From assembly GCF_019856455.1 (NCBI RefSeq), contig NZ_CP082205.1, positions 806,001 to 870,000 on the forward strand: DNA of 64,000 nt, written 5' to 3'. The notes below the pieces were generated by a model. The model searched no databases. It worked only from the letters and a program-made list of their open reading frames with translations, and was not told the origin of the DNA. A program made the position numbers and the translations under genes. Positions within the stretch are counted from its first letter, which is position 1, and every line of letters begins with the position of its first letter. Below are positions 43,517-53,622 of this stretch, in pieces. Source of the stretch: Streptococcus suis (GTDB lineage: Bacteria > Bacillota > Bacilli > Lactobacillales > Streptococcaceae).

Positions 43517-45676
43517 TTAAATTACACAACTTTCACATTGGTTTGCGCCGACTTCTTCGCCGTCATCGGTAAAGGTGCGGACGTAGTAGATAGACTTGAT
43601 ACCTTTGTTGAAGGCGTAGTTACGGAGGATAGAGAGGTCACGGGTAGTTTGTTTGTTCTCTGTTTTCCATTCGTAGAGTTCTTTTGGAAGCTCACTGCGG
43701 AGGAAAAGGGTGAGGGACAAACCTTGGTCAACGTGCTCTGTTGCGGCAGCATAGACATCGATAACCTTGCGCATATCCATATCGTAGGCAGACTTGTAGA
43801 ATGGAATAGTTTCAGTTGCCAAACCAGCTGCTGGATAGTAGATTTTACCGATTTTCTTCTCTTGGCGTTCTTCAATCCGTTGTGTGATTGGGTGAATTGA
43901 AGCAGAAACGTCGTTGATGTAGCTGATAGAACCGTTTGGTGCAACAGCTAGACGGTTTTGATGATAGAGACCATCTGCCATTACTTTTTCACGAAGCTCC
44001 GCCCAATCTTGTCCACTTGGAATGAAAATACCTTCAAAGAGTTCTTTGACACGGTCAGATTGTGGTTGGTAATTACCAGTCACGTATTTATCGAAATAAG
44101 TGCCGTCTGCGTATTTTGATTTTTCAAAGTTATGGAAAGTAGCCTTGCGTTCGCGGGCAATGTTGTTTGATTCTACCAAAGTCCAGTAGTTGAGGAGCAT
44201 GAAGTAGATGTTGGTAAATTCTACGGCTGTTTTTGATCCGTAATCGATTAAGTTTTGGGCTAGATAAGAGTGAAGTCCCATGGCACCAAGACCGATAGAA
44301 TGAGCTTGCTCGTTACCAGCTTCGATAGACGGTACTGCAGAAATGTGCGAGTGGTCCGTCACATAGGTCAAAGCGCGTGTCATTGTACGAACAGAACGTC
44401 CAAAATCAGGCGATTTCATCAAGTTGACGATGTTGGTCGAACCAAGGTTACATGACACGTCTGTTCCCATAGTCAAGTATTCCTGAGAATCATTGATGAC
44501 GCTTGGAGTTTGTACTTGAAGAATTTCTGAACAGAGGTTTGACATGATAATCTTGCCGTCAACAGGGTTGCTACGGTTGGCTGTATCGATGTTGATAACG
44601 TATGGATATCCAGACTCTTGTTGGAGTTTGGATATTTCTGTTTCCAAGTCACGTGCCTTGATTTTTGTCTTACGAATGCGTGGGTTTGCTACCAACTCGT
44701 CGTATTTTTCTGTGATGTCAAGGTAGCTGTAAGGGACACCGTACTCTAATTCCACAGAGTAAGGGCTGAAGAGGTACATGTCTTCATTTTTACGGGCCAA
44801 TTCGTAGAATTTATCAGGAACGGTGATACCGAGTGATAAGGTCTTCACACGAACTTTCTCATCGGCATTTTCTTTCTTAGTCGAAAGGAAGGAAATAATA
44901 TCTGGGTGGAAAACATCAAGATAAACGACACCAGCCCCTTGGCGTTGCCCAAGCTGGTTAGAATAGGAGAAGCTGTCTTCGAAGAGTTTCATAACAGGAA
45001 CGACACCAGATGCTGCTCCCTCGTAGCCCTTGATTGGTGCACCTGCCTCACGCAAGTTGCTGAGGGAGATACCGACACCACCACCGATACGGGACAATTG
45101 CAGAGCAGAGTTGATAGAACGTCCAATAGAGTTCATATCGTCTGTGACCTGGATGAGGAAACAAGACACCAACTCACCACGACGGGCACGGCCTGCGTTG
45201 AGGAAGGAAGGAGTAGCAGGCTGGTAACGCAAATGAATCATTTCGTTGGCCAAATTCAAGGCTAATTCTTCGTCGCCCTCAGCAAAATACAAGGCGTTGA
45301 AGAGAACACGGTCTTCCATGCTTTCCAAGTAGTAGGCACCGTCGTTGGTTTTGAGGGCATACTGGTTGTAAAACTTGTAGGCTGCCATGAAAGACTTGAA
45401 GCGGAAATTTTGGTCTTTCAAGAATTGATCAATTTTGATGATAAATTCTGGATTGTATTGGTCCAAAAACTCTTTTTCGAGGTAATTTTCTTCTAATAGA
45501 TAAGCAATCTTGTCTAAAATACTATCAAATTGCTTGGTATTTGGAAGGACATTTTCCTTGAAGAAAGCCTTGACAGCCTCTTTGTCCTTGTGGAGAGGGA
45601 TTTGTCCGTTGACAGGACGGTTGATTTCGTTATTCAAACGGAAGTAGGACACATCGCCTAATTCTTTCAAACTCAT
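43517..45676 (-). CDS. nrdE: Class Ib ribonucleotide reductase, alpha subunit
   Basis: The 719-residue protein is the catalytic subunit. The radical cysteine region S-N-L-C-S-E-I and D-V-S-C-N-L-G-S-T-N, and the C-terminal Y-Y-V-R-T-F-T-D-D followed by C-E-S-C-V-I (redox pair), are visible. It lacks the long ATP-cone of class Ia enzymes, as expected for class Ib. It receives electrons from NrdH, encoded 33 bp upstream, and its radical from NrdF. It makes dNTPs for DNA synthesis. Confidence 0.96.
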   Translation of the reverse strand: MSLKELGDVSYFRLNNEINRPVNGQIPLHKDKEAVKAFFKENVLPNTKQFDSILDKIAYLLEENYLEKEFLDQYNPEFIIKIDQFLKDQNFRFKSFMAAYKFYNQYALKTNDGAYYLESMEDRVLFNALYFAEGDEELALNLANEMIHLRYQPATPSFLNAGRARRGELVSCFLIQVTDDMNSIGRSINSALQLSRIGGGVGISLSNLREAGAPIKGYEGAASGVVPVMKLFEDSFSYSNQLGQRQGAGVVYLDVFHPDIISFLSTKKENADEKVRVKTLSLGITVPDKFYELARKNEDMYLFSPYSVELEYGVPYSYLDITEKYDELVANPRIRKTKIKARDLETEISKLQQESGYPYVINIDTANRSNPVDGKIIMSNLCSEILQVQTPSVINDSQEYLTMGTDVSCNLGSTNIVNLMKSPDFGRSVRTMTRALTYVTDHSHISAVPSIEAGNEQAHSIGLGAMGLHSYLAQNLIDYGSKTAVEFTNIYFMLLNYWTLVESNNIARERKATFHNFEKSKYADGTYFDKYVTGNYQPQSDRVKELFEGIFIPSGQDWAELREKVMADGLYHQNRLAVAPNGSISYINDVSASIHPITQRIEERQEKKIGKIYYPAAGLATETIPFYKSAYDMDMRKVIDVYAAATEHVDQGLSLTLFLRSELPKELYEWKTENKQTTRDLSILRNYAFNKGIKSIYYVRTFTDDGEEVGANQCESCVI

Positions 45677-45708
45677 AGTCGCAATCTCTTTCTATAAACA
45701 GTAGGGAG

Positions 45709-45927
45709 TTAAACCAAGGCTTTTAGTTTTCCTGGTTGAAAACCTGAGAAAACATCATTTGCAGTTTCGATAACAGGTGCGGCTGAGAAACCAAGGCTTT
45801 TCACATGTTCGATGTATTCTGGTTGTTCGTCTAAGTTGATTTCAGTATAGGCTACATTGTGTTGGTCAAGAAATTTCTTGCTCATCTTGCATTGTACACA
45901 ATCGTTTTTCGAATAAATAGTAACCAT
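45709..45927 (-). CDS. nrdH: Glutaredoxin-like redoxin NrdH
   Basis: The 72-residue thioredoxin-fold protein has C-V-Q-C at residues 10-13 and G-F-S-A-A-P-V near 51-57, the NrdH signature. It reduces the C-terminal disulfide of NrdE. It is the first gene of the nrdHE unit, with AAGGAGAAA before the start. Confidence 0.95.
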   Translation of the reverse strand: MVTIYSKNDCVQCKMSKKFLDQHNVAYTEINLDEQPEYIEHVKSLGFSAAPVIETANDVFSGFQPGKLKALV

Positions 45928-46012
45928 TCTATTTCTCCTTTATTGATTAAATTCACCAATCTAGGATACTAGATTTTGGGGTCAAAGTCAAGAAGGAAGT
46001 TTATTTAAAATC

Positions 46013-46058
46013 ACAAAATATAGTGCACAATATTTTTATAAGACACCATATATTGTAC
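46013..46058 (-). promoter_or_regulatory. Tandem NrdR boxes upstream of nrdH
   Basis: ACAAAATATAGTGCAC (46013-46028) and ACACCATATATTGTAC (46043-46058) both fit the NrdR box pattern aCACwATATaTwGTGt. They are 30 bp apart, an integral number of helical turns, as usual for NrdR. They lie about 90-130 bp upstream of nrdH. NrdR represses ribonucleotide reductase genes when dATP is high. Confidence 0.8.
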
Positions 46059-46229
46059 ATCCGTCCAATGCTGCTAAGTCGAAAATAGCGTTTACATAGC
46101 TGTTTCTATTTAGTTTGATAACCCTAACAATCTCTCGGTAAAGTATAAATCAGCTTTTTTACAAATGTCGTAATATTTTTAAGGAAATATATGATGTTAC
46201 AAAATATAACATTTATAGTTATACATGTA

Positions 46230-46259
46230 TTGAATATATATTACCTTTTGTGCTATACT
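46230..46259 (+). promoter_or_regulatory. Promoter of the acn-citZ-icd operon
   Basis: TTGAAT (46230-46235), 18 bp, TATACT (46254-46259), 30 bp before the acn start. A degenerate cre-like sequence AAATAGCGTTTACA (46083-46096) lies upstream but matches only in its right half. Confidence 0.5.
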
Positions 46260-46289
46260 ATTCAATAATGCCGAAAGAGGTTATAAAAT

Positions 46290-48959
46290 ATGGAAAAATC
46301 ACATAGAAAACGCTTGTTTCATAAAGGGAAAGAATATTCATATTATGCATTGGATTCGATTTCAATGGAAGAAAAAATGGATATTCAATCACTTCCCTAT
46401 ACTATTCGTATTTTATTAGAGAGTCTTTTAAGAAAAGAAGATGGTATAGATGTTACAAAAAATCACATAATGGAGTTGCTTCATTATCAGGCTGCATCTC
46501 CTAAAGGAGAAATTCCTTTTAAACCTAGTCGTGTTATTTTGCAAGATTTTACAGGTGTTCCTGTTGTGGTAGATTTAGCCTCCATGCGTGATGCGGTGGT
46601 GAAAGCAGGTGGAAAACCTGAATTGATTAACCCGGAAATTCCAGTGGATTTAGTCATCGACCACTCTGTTCAAGTTGATTTTTTTGGGACTGAAGATGCT
46701 CTGGAGAAAAATATTGCCTTAGAGTTCGAAAGAAATAATGAGCGCTATGAATTTCTGAAATGGGCAGAGAATTCCTTTGAAAATTATCGCGCTGTGCCTC
46801 CAGCAACAGGAATTATCCATCAGGTAAACATTGAATTTCTAAGCGATGTTATTATCAACAACGATGGCTTGCTTTATCCAGATTCTATGTTTGGTACAGA
46901 CAGTCATACGACCATGATTAACGGTATTGGTGTACTTGGTTGGGGTGTAGGTGGCATTGAGGCGGAAGCTGCAATGTTGGGTGAAGCATCCTATTTTCCC
47001 GTTCCTGAGGTGATTGGTGTTCGCCTAGCTGGGCAATTGCCTAAGGTTGCCACTGCAACGGATTTGGCGCTTAAGGTCACTCAACTTCTACGTCAGGAAA
47101 ATGTAGTTGGGAAGTTTGTCGAATTTTTTGGACCAGGTTTAGCTTCTCTTACATTAGCGGATCGAGCAACTGTTTCCAATATGGCTCCAGAATACGGTGC
47201 GACCTGTGGCTATTTCCCGATTGATGGAGAAACTTTACATTATATGAGATTGACCAACCGTTCGGAGGAGCACGTAGAGTTGACAGAAGCCTATGCTAAG
47301 GCTAATTATTTATTCTATGATGCTGAACGTTTTCCGTCTTATAGCAAGGTTTTAGAATTGGATTTATCAACAGTAGTCCCATCTATTTCTGGTCCTAAAA
47401 GACCACAGGATTTGATAGAATTAACAGATGCAAAAGCAGAGTTTCAGGCTAGTTTAATACGTGAAGTAGGTGTGCGTGGATTTGGTTTGGAGGAAGCAGA
47501 GTTAGATAAAACAGCCACGGTTAAGTATGTTGAAGGAGATGAGCAAATTCAAACAGGTCATGTTGCTATTGCGGCGATTACCTCGTGTACAAATACCTCC
47601 AATCCGTATGTCCTTTTGGCGGCAGGATTACTGGCAAAAAATGCGGTAGAAAAAGGTTTGGCAGTTTCTAAGACGGTCAAGACGTCATTGGCACCAGGCT
47701 CAAAAGTAGTGACTGGCTATTTAAAAAAATCAGGTTTGCAGACCTATCTAGATGCCTTAGGGTTCAATTTGGTTGGTTATGGTTGTACAACTTGTATCGG
47801 TAACTCAGGTGATCTGCGTCCTGAAGTAGCGGATGCGATTAAGGAAGAAGATTTATTGGTTTCTGCGGTATTGTCTGGAAATCGTAACTTTGAAGGACGG
47901 ATTAATCCATTGGTAAAAGCTAATTTCTTAGCGAGCCCACCGCTTGTTGTTGCCTATGCTATTGCGGGAAATATGAATGTAGATTTAACAAGGGATCCGC
48001 TGGGGTATGATGAGAAGCAACAAGCTGTCTACCTTGCGGACATTATGCCAAGTCGCGAGGAGGTAGATGACTACATTGAGCGTTATGTGACTCGTGACCT
48101 TTATAAGGAAGAATACCAACAGGTATTTACAGATAGTCAGGCTTGGAATGCGATTGAAACAAAGACAGAGAAGAATTACAATTGGAATTCATCTTCAACC
48201 TATATTCAAAATCCTCCCTATTTTGACAATATCCAGGCAGATTTATCCATAAAACCACTGGAAAATTTATCTGTTTTGGCTAAATTTGGCGATACCGTAA
48301 CGACAGATCATATTTCTCCGGCAGGGAATATTGCACGATTGAGTCCAGCCGCTCGTTATCTCGAAGAGAATGGCATTGTTTATAAGGATTTTAATTCTTA
48401 TGGAAGTCGTCGTGGAAATCACGAAGTCATGATGCGTGGGACTTTTGCAAATATTCGTATAAAGAATGAGCTGGCAGCTGGAAAAATTGGTGGTTGGACA
48501 AGAGTTGGCGATGAGATTCTTCCAATCTATGATGCAGCCATGAGATATAAGGAAGCTGGTGTCGGTAGTATTGTTATTGCTGGTAAAGACTATGGGATGG
48601 GGTCAAGCCGTGATTGGGCAGCCAAAGGTTCAAGTTTACTTGGTGTGAAGGCCGTTCTTGCTGAGTCATTTGAGCGGATTCACCGTTCAAACTTAGTGAT
48701 GATGGGTGTTCTTCCGTTACAATTTTTAGAAGGTCAGTCGGCAGAAAGTCTTGGCTTGACTGGACATGAAAGCTATACAATCGACTTGCCAGAAGATGTC
48801 GGTGTTGGTCAAATTGTAACAGTCCATGCGCAAACAGACGATGTTACAAAGGAGTTTCAAGCTCTGGTGCGGTTTGATGCAGAAGCGGATATTCGTTATT
48901 ATCGCCACGGAGGTATTTTACCTATGGTAGTAAGAAAGAAACTAGGAGGAAAGGTATGA
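46290..48959 (+). CDS. acn: Aconitate hydratase
   Basis: The 889-residue AcnA-type enzyme converts citrate to isocitrate. Cluster-binding cysteines are seen in S-C-T-N-T-S-N-P-Y and [10 protein letters not shown], and [12 protein letters not shown] and [11 protein letters not shown] are conserved active-site stretches. It is the first gene of an operon with citZ and icd. Together these run acetyl-CoA and oxaloacetate to 2-oxoglutarate, giving glutamate. The window shows no further TCA enzymes. Confidence 0.96.
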   Translation: MEKSHRKRLFHKGKEYSYYALDSISMEEKMDIQSLPYTIRILLESLLRKEDGIDVTKNHIMELLHYQAASPKGEIPFKPSRVILQDFTGVPVVVDLASMRDAVVKAGGKPELINPEIPVDLVIDHSVQVDFFGTEDALEKNIALEFERNNERYEFLKWAENSFENYRAVPPATGIIHQVNIEFLSDVIINNDGLLYPDSMFGTDSHTTMINGIGVLGWGVGGIEAEAAMLGEASYFPVPEVIGVRLAGQLPKVATATDLALKVTQLLRQENVVGKFVEFFGPGLASLTLADRATVSNMAPEYGATCGYFPIDGETLHYMRLTNRSEEHVELTEAYAKANYLFYDAERFPSYSKVLELDLSTVVPSISGPKRPQDLIELTDAKAEFQASLIREVGVRGFGLEEAELDKTATVKYVEGDEQIQTGHVAIAAITSCTNTSNPYVLLAAGLLAKNAVEKGLAVSKTVKTSLAPGSKVVTGYLKKSGLQTYLDALGFNLVGYGCTTCIGNSGDLRPEVADAIKEEDLLVSAVLSGNRNFEGRINPLVKANFLASPPLVVAYAIAGNMNVDLTRDPLGYDEKQQAVYLADIMPSREEVDDYIERYVTRDLYKEEYQQVFTDSQAWNAIETKTEKNYNWNSSSTYIQNPPYFDNIQADLSIKPLENLSVLAKFGDTVTTDHISPAGNIARLSPAARYLEENGIVYKDFNSYGSRRGNHEVMMRGTFANIRIKNELAAGKIGGWTRVGDEILPIYDAAMRYKEAGVGSIVIAGKDYGMGSSRDWAAKGSSLLGVKAVLAESFERIHRSNLVMMGVLPLQFLEGQSAESLGLTGHESYTIDLPEDVGVGQIVTVHAQTDDVTKEFQALVRFDAEADIRYYRHGGILPMVVRKKLGGKV

Positions 48960-50074
48960 CAGAAACGAATGGGTTAAAAGATGCGATTGCCTGTGATACG
49001 CGAATCAGTGCAATTGAAAATGACCGCTTGTCCTATGCAGGGTATGACATTGCTGAATTGATGGAGAATAACGCTTCTTTTGAGGAAGTCATCTATCTTC
49101 TGTGGAACCTGCATTTGCCAACTCAGATTGAATTAAATTATTTTGAGAAAAGCCTGCGAAAAGAATATGCGATTTCAGATGCGGTAGAGCAATGTATTCT
49201 GATTCAATCACGGCGACATTTGCATCCTATGAGCGTGTTGCGTTCGACAGTATCTCTCCTTGGAGTATATAATGTACACGCTGAAGAGAATTCGTTAGAA
49301 GCTTTGTATGAACAATCTATTCAGATTATGGCCAAGGTTCCGACGATTATTGCAACATTTGCTCGTTTGAGACGTGGATTGGTTCCAATTGAACTGCGGT
49401 CTGATCTGGGTTTTGCGGCGAATTTTCTTTATATGCTGAATGGTGAGGAGCCGAGTGATTTGCAAATCAAAGCATTTAACAAAGCTTTGGTGCTTCATGC
49501 TGATCATGAATTGAATGCGTCTACTTTTGCTGCGCGTGTCACGGCATCAACGTTAACGGATTTATATTCTTGTGTTACCACGGCAATTGGGACTCTGAAA
49601 GGCTCATTGCATGGTGGTGCAAATGAACGAGTGTTTGACATGTTGCTGGCTATTCGCGAGAGTGGTGATACCGAGAGATATTTGCAGAAGAAGCTGGATT
49701 CGAAGGAAAAAATTATGGGATTTGGCCATCGAGTCTATAAAACGGTTGATCCTCGTCAAGAGTATTTGAAGGAGATGGCGCGTGATTTGACATTCGGAAC
49801 AGACGATGAAGCGTTTTATAGATTGTCAGAGGAAGTAGAGAGCTTTATTAAAAACAAAAAAGGTTTAATTCCAAACGTAGATTTTTATTCGGCGACAGTT
49901 TACCATGTGCTAGGTATTGATAGTGATATTTTTACATTGATTTTTGCAATGAGCCGTATGGCGGGGTGGATTGCACATGTCCAGGAACAACGGAAAAATA
50001 ATAAATTGATTCGTCCGCGCTCTTCCTACTTAGGCGGTAGGAATTTGGTTTACATCCCGATTGGAAAGAGGTAA
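48956..50074 (+). CDS. citZ: Citrate synthase
   Basis: The 372-residue protein overlaps acn by four bases. Active-site segments [19 protein letters not shown] and G-F-G-H-R-V-Y-K are present, with the catalytic Asp in V-D-F-Y-S-A. It condenses acetyl-CoA with oxaloacetate. Its short, Gram-positive type length fits streptococcal CitZ. Confidence 0.95.
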   Translation: MTETNGLKDAIACDTRISAIENDRLSYAGYDIAELMENNASFEEVIYLLWNLHLPTQIELNYFEKSLRKEYAISDAVEQCILIQSRRHLHPMSVLRSTVSLLGVYNVHAEENSLEALYEQSIQIMAKVPTIIATFARLRRGLVPIELRSDLGFAANFLYMLNGEEPSDLQIKAFNKALVLHADHELNASTFAARVTASTLTDLYSCVTTAIGTLKGSLHGGANERVFDMLLAIRESGDTERYLQKKLDSKEKIMGFGHRVYKTVDPRQEYLKEMARDLTFGTDDEAFYRLSEEVESFIKNKKGLIPNVDFYSATVYHVLGIDSDIFTLIFAMSRMAGWIAHVQEQRKNNKLIRPRSSYLGGRNLVYIPIGKR

Positions 50075-50076
50075 AT

Positions 50077-51270
50077 ATGGCAGAAAAAATCCTGATGAGA
50101 GAGGGGCGGTTAATTGTCCCAGATTGTCCCGTTATTCCCTATATTGAAGGAGATGGTATTGGCAGGGATATTTGGTCAGTCAGTCAAAAAGTTATTGATG
50201 CTGCAGTGAAAAAAGCCTATGCAGGTCAACGTTCTATTCAGTGGAGGGAGGTTTTGGCAGGAGAAAAGGCTTATGAATTAATAGGAACTTCTTTGCCGAA
50301 TGAGACATTAGCAATAATCCGTAAGCATTTAGTTGCAATCAAAGGTCCCTTGGGGACGCCGATTGGGAAAGGTCATCGTTCTCTTAATGTTGCACTTCGT
50401 CAAGAATTAGATTTGTATGCCTGTGTGCGTCCAATTCGCTATTTTAAGGGAGTGCCAAGTCCGCTGAAAGAGCCTGAAAAGACGGATATTACTATTTTTC
50501 GTGAAAATACAGAAGATATTTATGCAGGTATTGAATGGGAGGCTGGTTCAGATGAAGTTGCCAAAGTCATTTCCTTTTTACAAGAAGAAATGGGAGTGGT
50601 AAATATCCGTTTTCCAGAATCTTCAAGTATTGGTATCAAACCGATTTCGGAAGAAGGGAGTAAACGTCTCATTCGCTCTGCAATAGAATATGCCCTAGAA
50701 CATCAATTGAAGATAGTGACCTTAGTTCATAAGGGAAATATTCAAAAGTTTACAGAAGGCGGTTTCCGCAAGTGGGGTTATGAATTGGCGAAAGAAGAAT
50801 TTGCTACAGAACTTGCAGAGGGGACTTTGGTAGTAAATGACATTATTGCGGATAACTTTCTGCAGCAGATTTTATTGGCGCCGGAAAACTTCCAGGTGGT
50901 TGCTCTTACAAATCTCAATGGAGATTATGTATCAGATGCTCTTGCGGCTCAGGTCGGAGGAATAGGCATCTCACCGGGTGCTAACATTAATTATCAGACA
51001 GGTCATGCTATCTTTGAAGCGACACATGGAACTGCTCCCGATATTGCAGGAAAGGATTTGGCTAATCCATGTTCCCTCTTGCTTTCGGCTTGTATGATGT
51101 TGGAATATATAGGCTGGAAAGAAGCAGCTGCTTTAATTATACAGGCCTTGGAAGATGCTTTTATAAATAAAAATGTTACGCTTGATTTTGCTAAAATTTT
51201 GGACGTTGCTCATCAATCTACTAGTCAATTTTCAGAAATTCTAATAGATTCTATAATGAAGAAAAAGTAA
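50077..51270 (+). CDS. icd: Isocitrate dehydrogenase (NADP type)
   Basis: The 397-residue protein starts 2 bp after cit[11 protein letters not shown] near the start, the substrate loop [20 protein letters not shown], and [13 protein letters not shown] are family motifs. It makes 2-oxoglutarate from isocitrate with NADPH, completing the three-gene branch for glutamate synthesis. Confidence 0.95.
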   Translation: MAEKILMREGRLIVPDCPVIPYIEGDGIGRDIWSVSQKVIDAAVKKAYAGQRSIQWREVLAGEKAYELIGTSLPNETLAIIRKHLVAIKGPLGTPIGKGHRSLNVALRQELDLYACVRPIRYFKGVPSPLKEPEKTDITIFRENTEDIYAGIEWEAGSDEVAKVISFLQEEMGVVNIRFPESSSIGIKPISEEGSKRLIRSAIEYALEHQLKIVTLVHKGNIQKFTEGGFRKWGYELAKEEFATELAEGTLVVNDIIADNFLQQILLAPENFQVVALTNLNGDYVSDALAAQVGGIGISPGANINYQTGHAIFEATHGTAPDIAGKDLANPCSLLLSACMMLEYIGWKEAAALIIQALEDAFINKNVTLDFAKILDVAHQSTSQFSEILIDSIMKKK

Positions 51271-51320
51271 AATGAACCTCTCTTTTTATGACGGAAACAT
51301 GAAAGAAAGGTAAAAAAATC

Positions 51321-51349
51321 TTGAAAATGATTTCAAAAAGTGGTATAAT
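51321..51349 (+). promoter_or_regulatory. ptsH promoter with cre-like palindrome
   Basis: TTGAAA (51321-51326), 17 bp, TATAAT (51344-51349). TGAAAATGATTTCA (51322-51335) is a palindrome that matches the CcpA cre consensus TGWAANCGNTNWCA at all but one position and overlaps the -35. Confidence 0.65.
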
Positions 51350-51411
51350 GTCTTTTGTAAGGGTTATCACAAATAACTCACAATTTTGTAAAAATAAAGG
51401 AGAATCCAAAT

Positions 51412-51675
51412 ATGGCTTCAAAAGACTTCCACATTGTGGCAGAAACAGGTATCCACGCTCGTCCAGCAACTTTGCTTGTTCAAACTGCTAGCAAATTCGC
51501 TTCAGACATCACTTTGAACTACAAAGATAAATCAGTTAACCTTAAATCTATCATGGGTGTTATGAGTCTTGGTGTTGGTCAAGGTGCTGACGTAACAATC
51601 TCTGCTGAAGGTGCTGATGCTGACGACGCAATCGCAGCTATCACTGAAACAATGGAAAAAGAAGGATTGGCATAA
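51412..51675 (+). CDS. ptsH: Phosphocarrier protein HPr
   Basis: The 87-residue protein has the active His15 (T-G-I-H-A-R-P-A) phosphorylated by enzyme I and the regulatory Ser46 (L-K-S-I-M-G-V), target of HPr kinase in Gram-positive bacteria. Seryl-phosphorylated HPr is the co-repressor of CcpA. It is followed four bases later by ptsI. Confidence 0.97.
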   Translation: MASKDFHIVAETGIHARPATLLVQTASKFASDITLNYKDKSVNLKSIMGVMSLGVGQGADVTISAEGADADDAIAAITETMEKEGLA

Positions 51676-51679
51676 GAAT

Positions 51680-53413
51680 ATGACAGAAATGCTTAAAGGA
51701 ATCGCAGCATCTGATGGTGTTGCCGTTGCTAAGGCATATCTACTCGTTCAGCCAGATTTGTCCTTCGAAACTGTTACAGTTGAAGATACAAATGCAGAAG
51801 AAGCTCGTTTGGATGCAGCTCTTGCAGCATCTCAAAACGAGCTTTCTCTTATTCGTGAGAACGCAGTAGCTAGCCTAGGTGAAGAGGCCGCAGCCGTATT
51901 TGATGCACACTTGATGGTTCTTGCTGACCCAGAAATGATTGGTCAAATTAAGGAAACTATTCGTGCTAAGAAAACAAACGCTGAGACTGGTTTGAAAGAA
52001 GTAACGGATATGTTCATCGCTATTTTTGAAGGTATGGAAGATAACCCATACATGCAAGAGCGTGCAGCAGATATCCGCGACGTTGCAAAACGTGTCCTAG
52101 CTCACTTGCTTGGCGTTCGTTTGCCAAACCCTGCGACAATTGATGAAGAGTCAATCGTTATCGCACATGACTTGACACCTTCAGATACAGCACAATTGAA
52201 CAAACAGTTTGTAAAAGCCTTTGTAACAAACATCGGTGGTCGTACAAGCCACTCAGCTATCATGGCTCGTACACTTGAAATTGCTGCTGTTTTGGGGACA
52301 AATAACATTACTGAAATCGTTAAAGATGGCGATGTACTCGCTGTTAACGGTATCACAGGTGAAGTGGTTATCAACCCTTCTGAAGAAGTGATTGCAGAAT
52401 TTAAAGCGGCTGGTGAAGCTTATGCAAAACAAAAAGCTGAGTGGGCACTTTTGAAAGATGCTCAAACAGTTACAGCTGATGGCAAACACTTTGAATTGGC
52501 AGCAAACATCGGTACACCAAAAGACGTTGAAGGTGTAAATGATAACGGTGCAGAAGCTGTTGGTCTTTACCGTACTGAGTTCTTGTACATGGACTCACAA
52601 GACTTCCCAACTGAAGATGAGCAATACGAAGCTTACAAGGCTGTTCTTGAAGGTATGAATGGCAAGCCAGTTGTGGTTCGTACAATGGATATCGGTGGTG
52701 ATAAGGAACTTCCTTACTTCGATCTTCCACACGAAATGAACCCATTCCTTGGTTTCCGTGCCCTTCGTATCTCTATCTCTGAGACTGGTAACCAAATGTT
52801 CCGTACTCAGTTGCGTGCCCTTCTTCGCTCATCAGTACATGGTAAACTTCGTATCATGTTCCCAATGGTTGCCTTGTTGACAGAATTCCGTGCAGCAAAA
52901 GCAATCCTTGAAGAAGAAAAAGCCAACTTGTTGGCAGAAGGTGTAGCAGTTGCGGATGATATCCAAGTTGGTATCATGATTGAAATCCCTGCAGCAGCAA
53001 TGCTTGCAGACCAATTTGCCAAAGAAGTTGACTTCTTCTCAATCGGTACAAACGACCTTATCCAGTACACAATGGCTGCTGACCGTATGAACGAACAAGT
53101 GTCATACCTCTACCAACCATATAACCCATCAATCCTTCGCTTGATCAACAATGTTATCAAGGCTGCGCACGCAGAAGGTAAATGGGCTGGTATGTGTGGT
53201 GAGATGGCTGGTGATCAACAAGCTGTTCCACTTCTTGTAGGTATGGGCTTGGATGAGTTCTCTATGAGTGCAACATCTGTACTTCGTACACGTAGCCTTA
53301 TGAAGAAACTTGATACAGCTAAGATGGAAGAATATGCTCACCGTGCCTTGACAGAATGTGCAACGGCAGAAGAAGTTCTTGAACTTCAAAAAGAGTATGT
53401 TGATTTCGATTAA
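51680..53413 (+). CDS. ptsI: PTS enzyme I (phosphoenolpyruvate-protein phosphotransferase)
   Basis: The start [11 protein letters not shown] at 51680 gives 577 residues. A longer in-frame reading overlaps ptsH. Active His191 lies in [12 protein letters not shown]; the C-terminal PEP-binding barrel has [11 protein letters not shown] and C-G-E-M-A-G-D. It moves phosphate from PEP to HPr to drive sugar uptake. Confidence 0.97.
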   Translation: MTEMLKGIAASDGVAVAKAYLLVQPDLSFETVTVEDTNAEEARLDAALAASQNELSLIRENAVASLGEEAAAVFDAHLMVLADPEMIGQIKETIRAKKTNAETGLKEVTDMFIAIFEGMEDNPYMQERAADIRDVAKRVLAHLLGVRLPNPATIDEESIVIAHDLTPSDTAQLNKQFVKAFVTNIGGRTSHSAIMARTLEIAAVLGTNNITEIVKDGDVLAVNGITGEVVINPSEEVIAEFKAAGEAYAKQKAEWALLKDAQTVTADGKHFELAANIGTPKDVEGVNDNGAEAVGLYRTEFLYMDSQDFPTEDEQYEAYKAVLEGMNGKPVVVRTMDIGGDKELPYFDLPHEMNPFLGFRALRISISETGNQMFRTQLRALLRSSVHGKLRIMFPMVALLTEFRAAKAILEEEKANLLAEGVAVADDIQVGIMIEIPAAAMLADQFAKEVDFFSIGTNDLIQYTMAADRMNEQVSYLYQPYNPSILRLINNVIKAAHAEGKWAGMCGEMAGDQQAVPLLVGMGLDEFSMSATSVLRTRSLMKKLDTAKMEEYAHRALTECATAEEVLELQKEYVDFD

Positions 53414-53424
53414 TAAGAAATTTA

Positions 53425-53460
53425 AAGTTTGGAGTAGATAAACTACTTCAAACTTTTTTT
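53425..53460 (+). terminator. Terminator of ptsHI
   Basis: Arms 53425-53437 and 53443-53455 form a 13-bp stem with one G-T pair and a five-base loop, followed by T7. Confidence 0.88.
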
Positions 53461-53531
53461 TGTATGCTCCAGCATTGAGTACTATATATTTTTTGAGATA
53501 TACGGCTTAAAATACTTTGAAGATTGAAATT

Positions 53532-53564
53532 AATTTTTAGAAAATTTGAAATTTTCTAAAAATT
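53532..53564 (+). promoter_or_regulatory. 33-bp perfect palindrome upstream of gapN promoter
   Basis: Two 16-bp arms (AATTTTTAGAAAATTT and its exact complement) surround a single G. It ends one base before the -35 TTGCAA (53566-53571), which is 17 bp from TACAAT (53589-53594). It is either an operator or a cruciform/hairpin site. Confidence 0.65.
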
Positions 53565-53565
53565 A

Positions 53566-53594
53566 TTGCAAAATAAGATTTGTTATGTTACAAT
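53566..53594 (+). promoter_or_regulatory. gapN promoter
   Basis: TTGCAA, 17 bp, TACAAT, 29 bp before the gapN start. Confidence 0.6.
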
Positions 53595-53622
53595 AATCAC
53601 ATTATACTCAAAGGAGGAAGAA

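Noticed and set aside
43448..45265. Open frames on the plus strand opposite nrdE
   Set aside because: They are shadows of the minus-strand nrdE gene, without ribosome sites or recognisable protein features.
46083..46096. cre-like sequence before acn
   Set aside because: AAATAGCGTTTACA matches the cre consensus only in the right half (three mismatches in the left half) and is far from the promoter.
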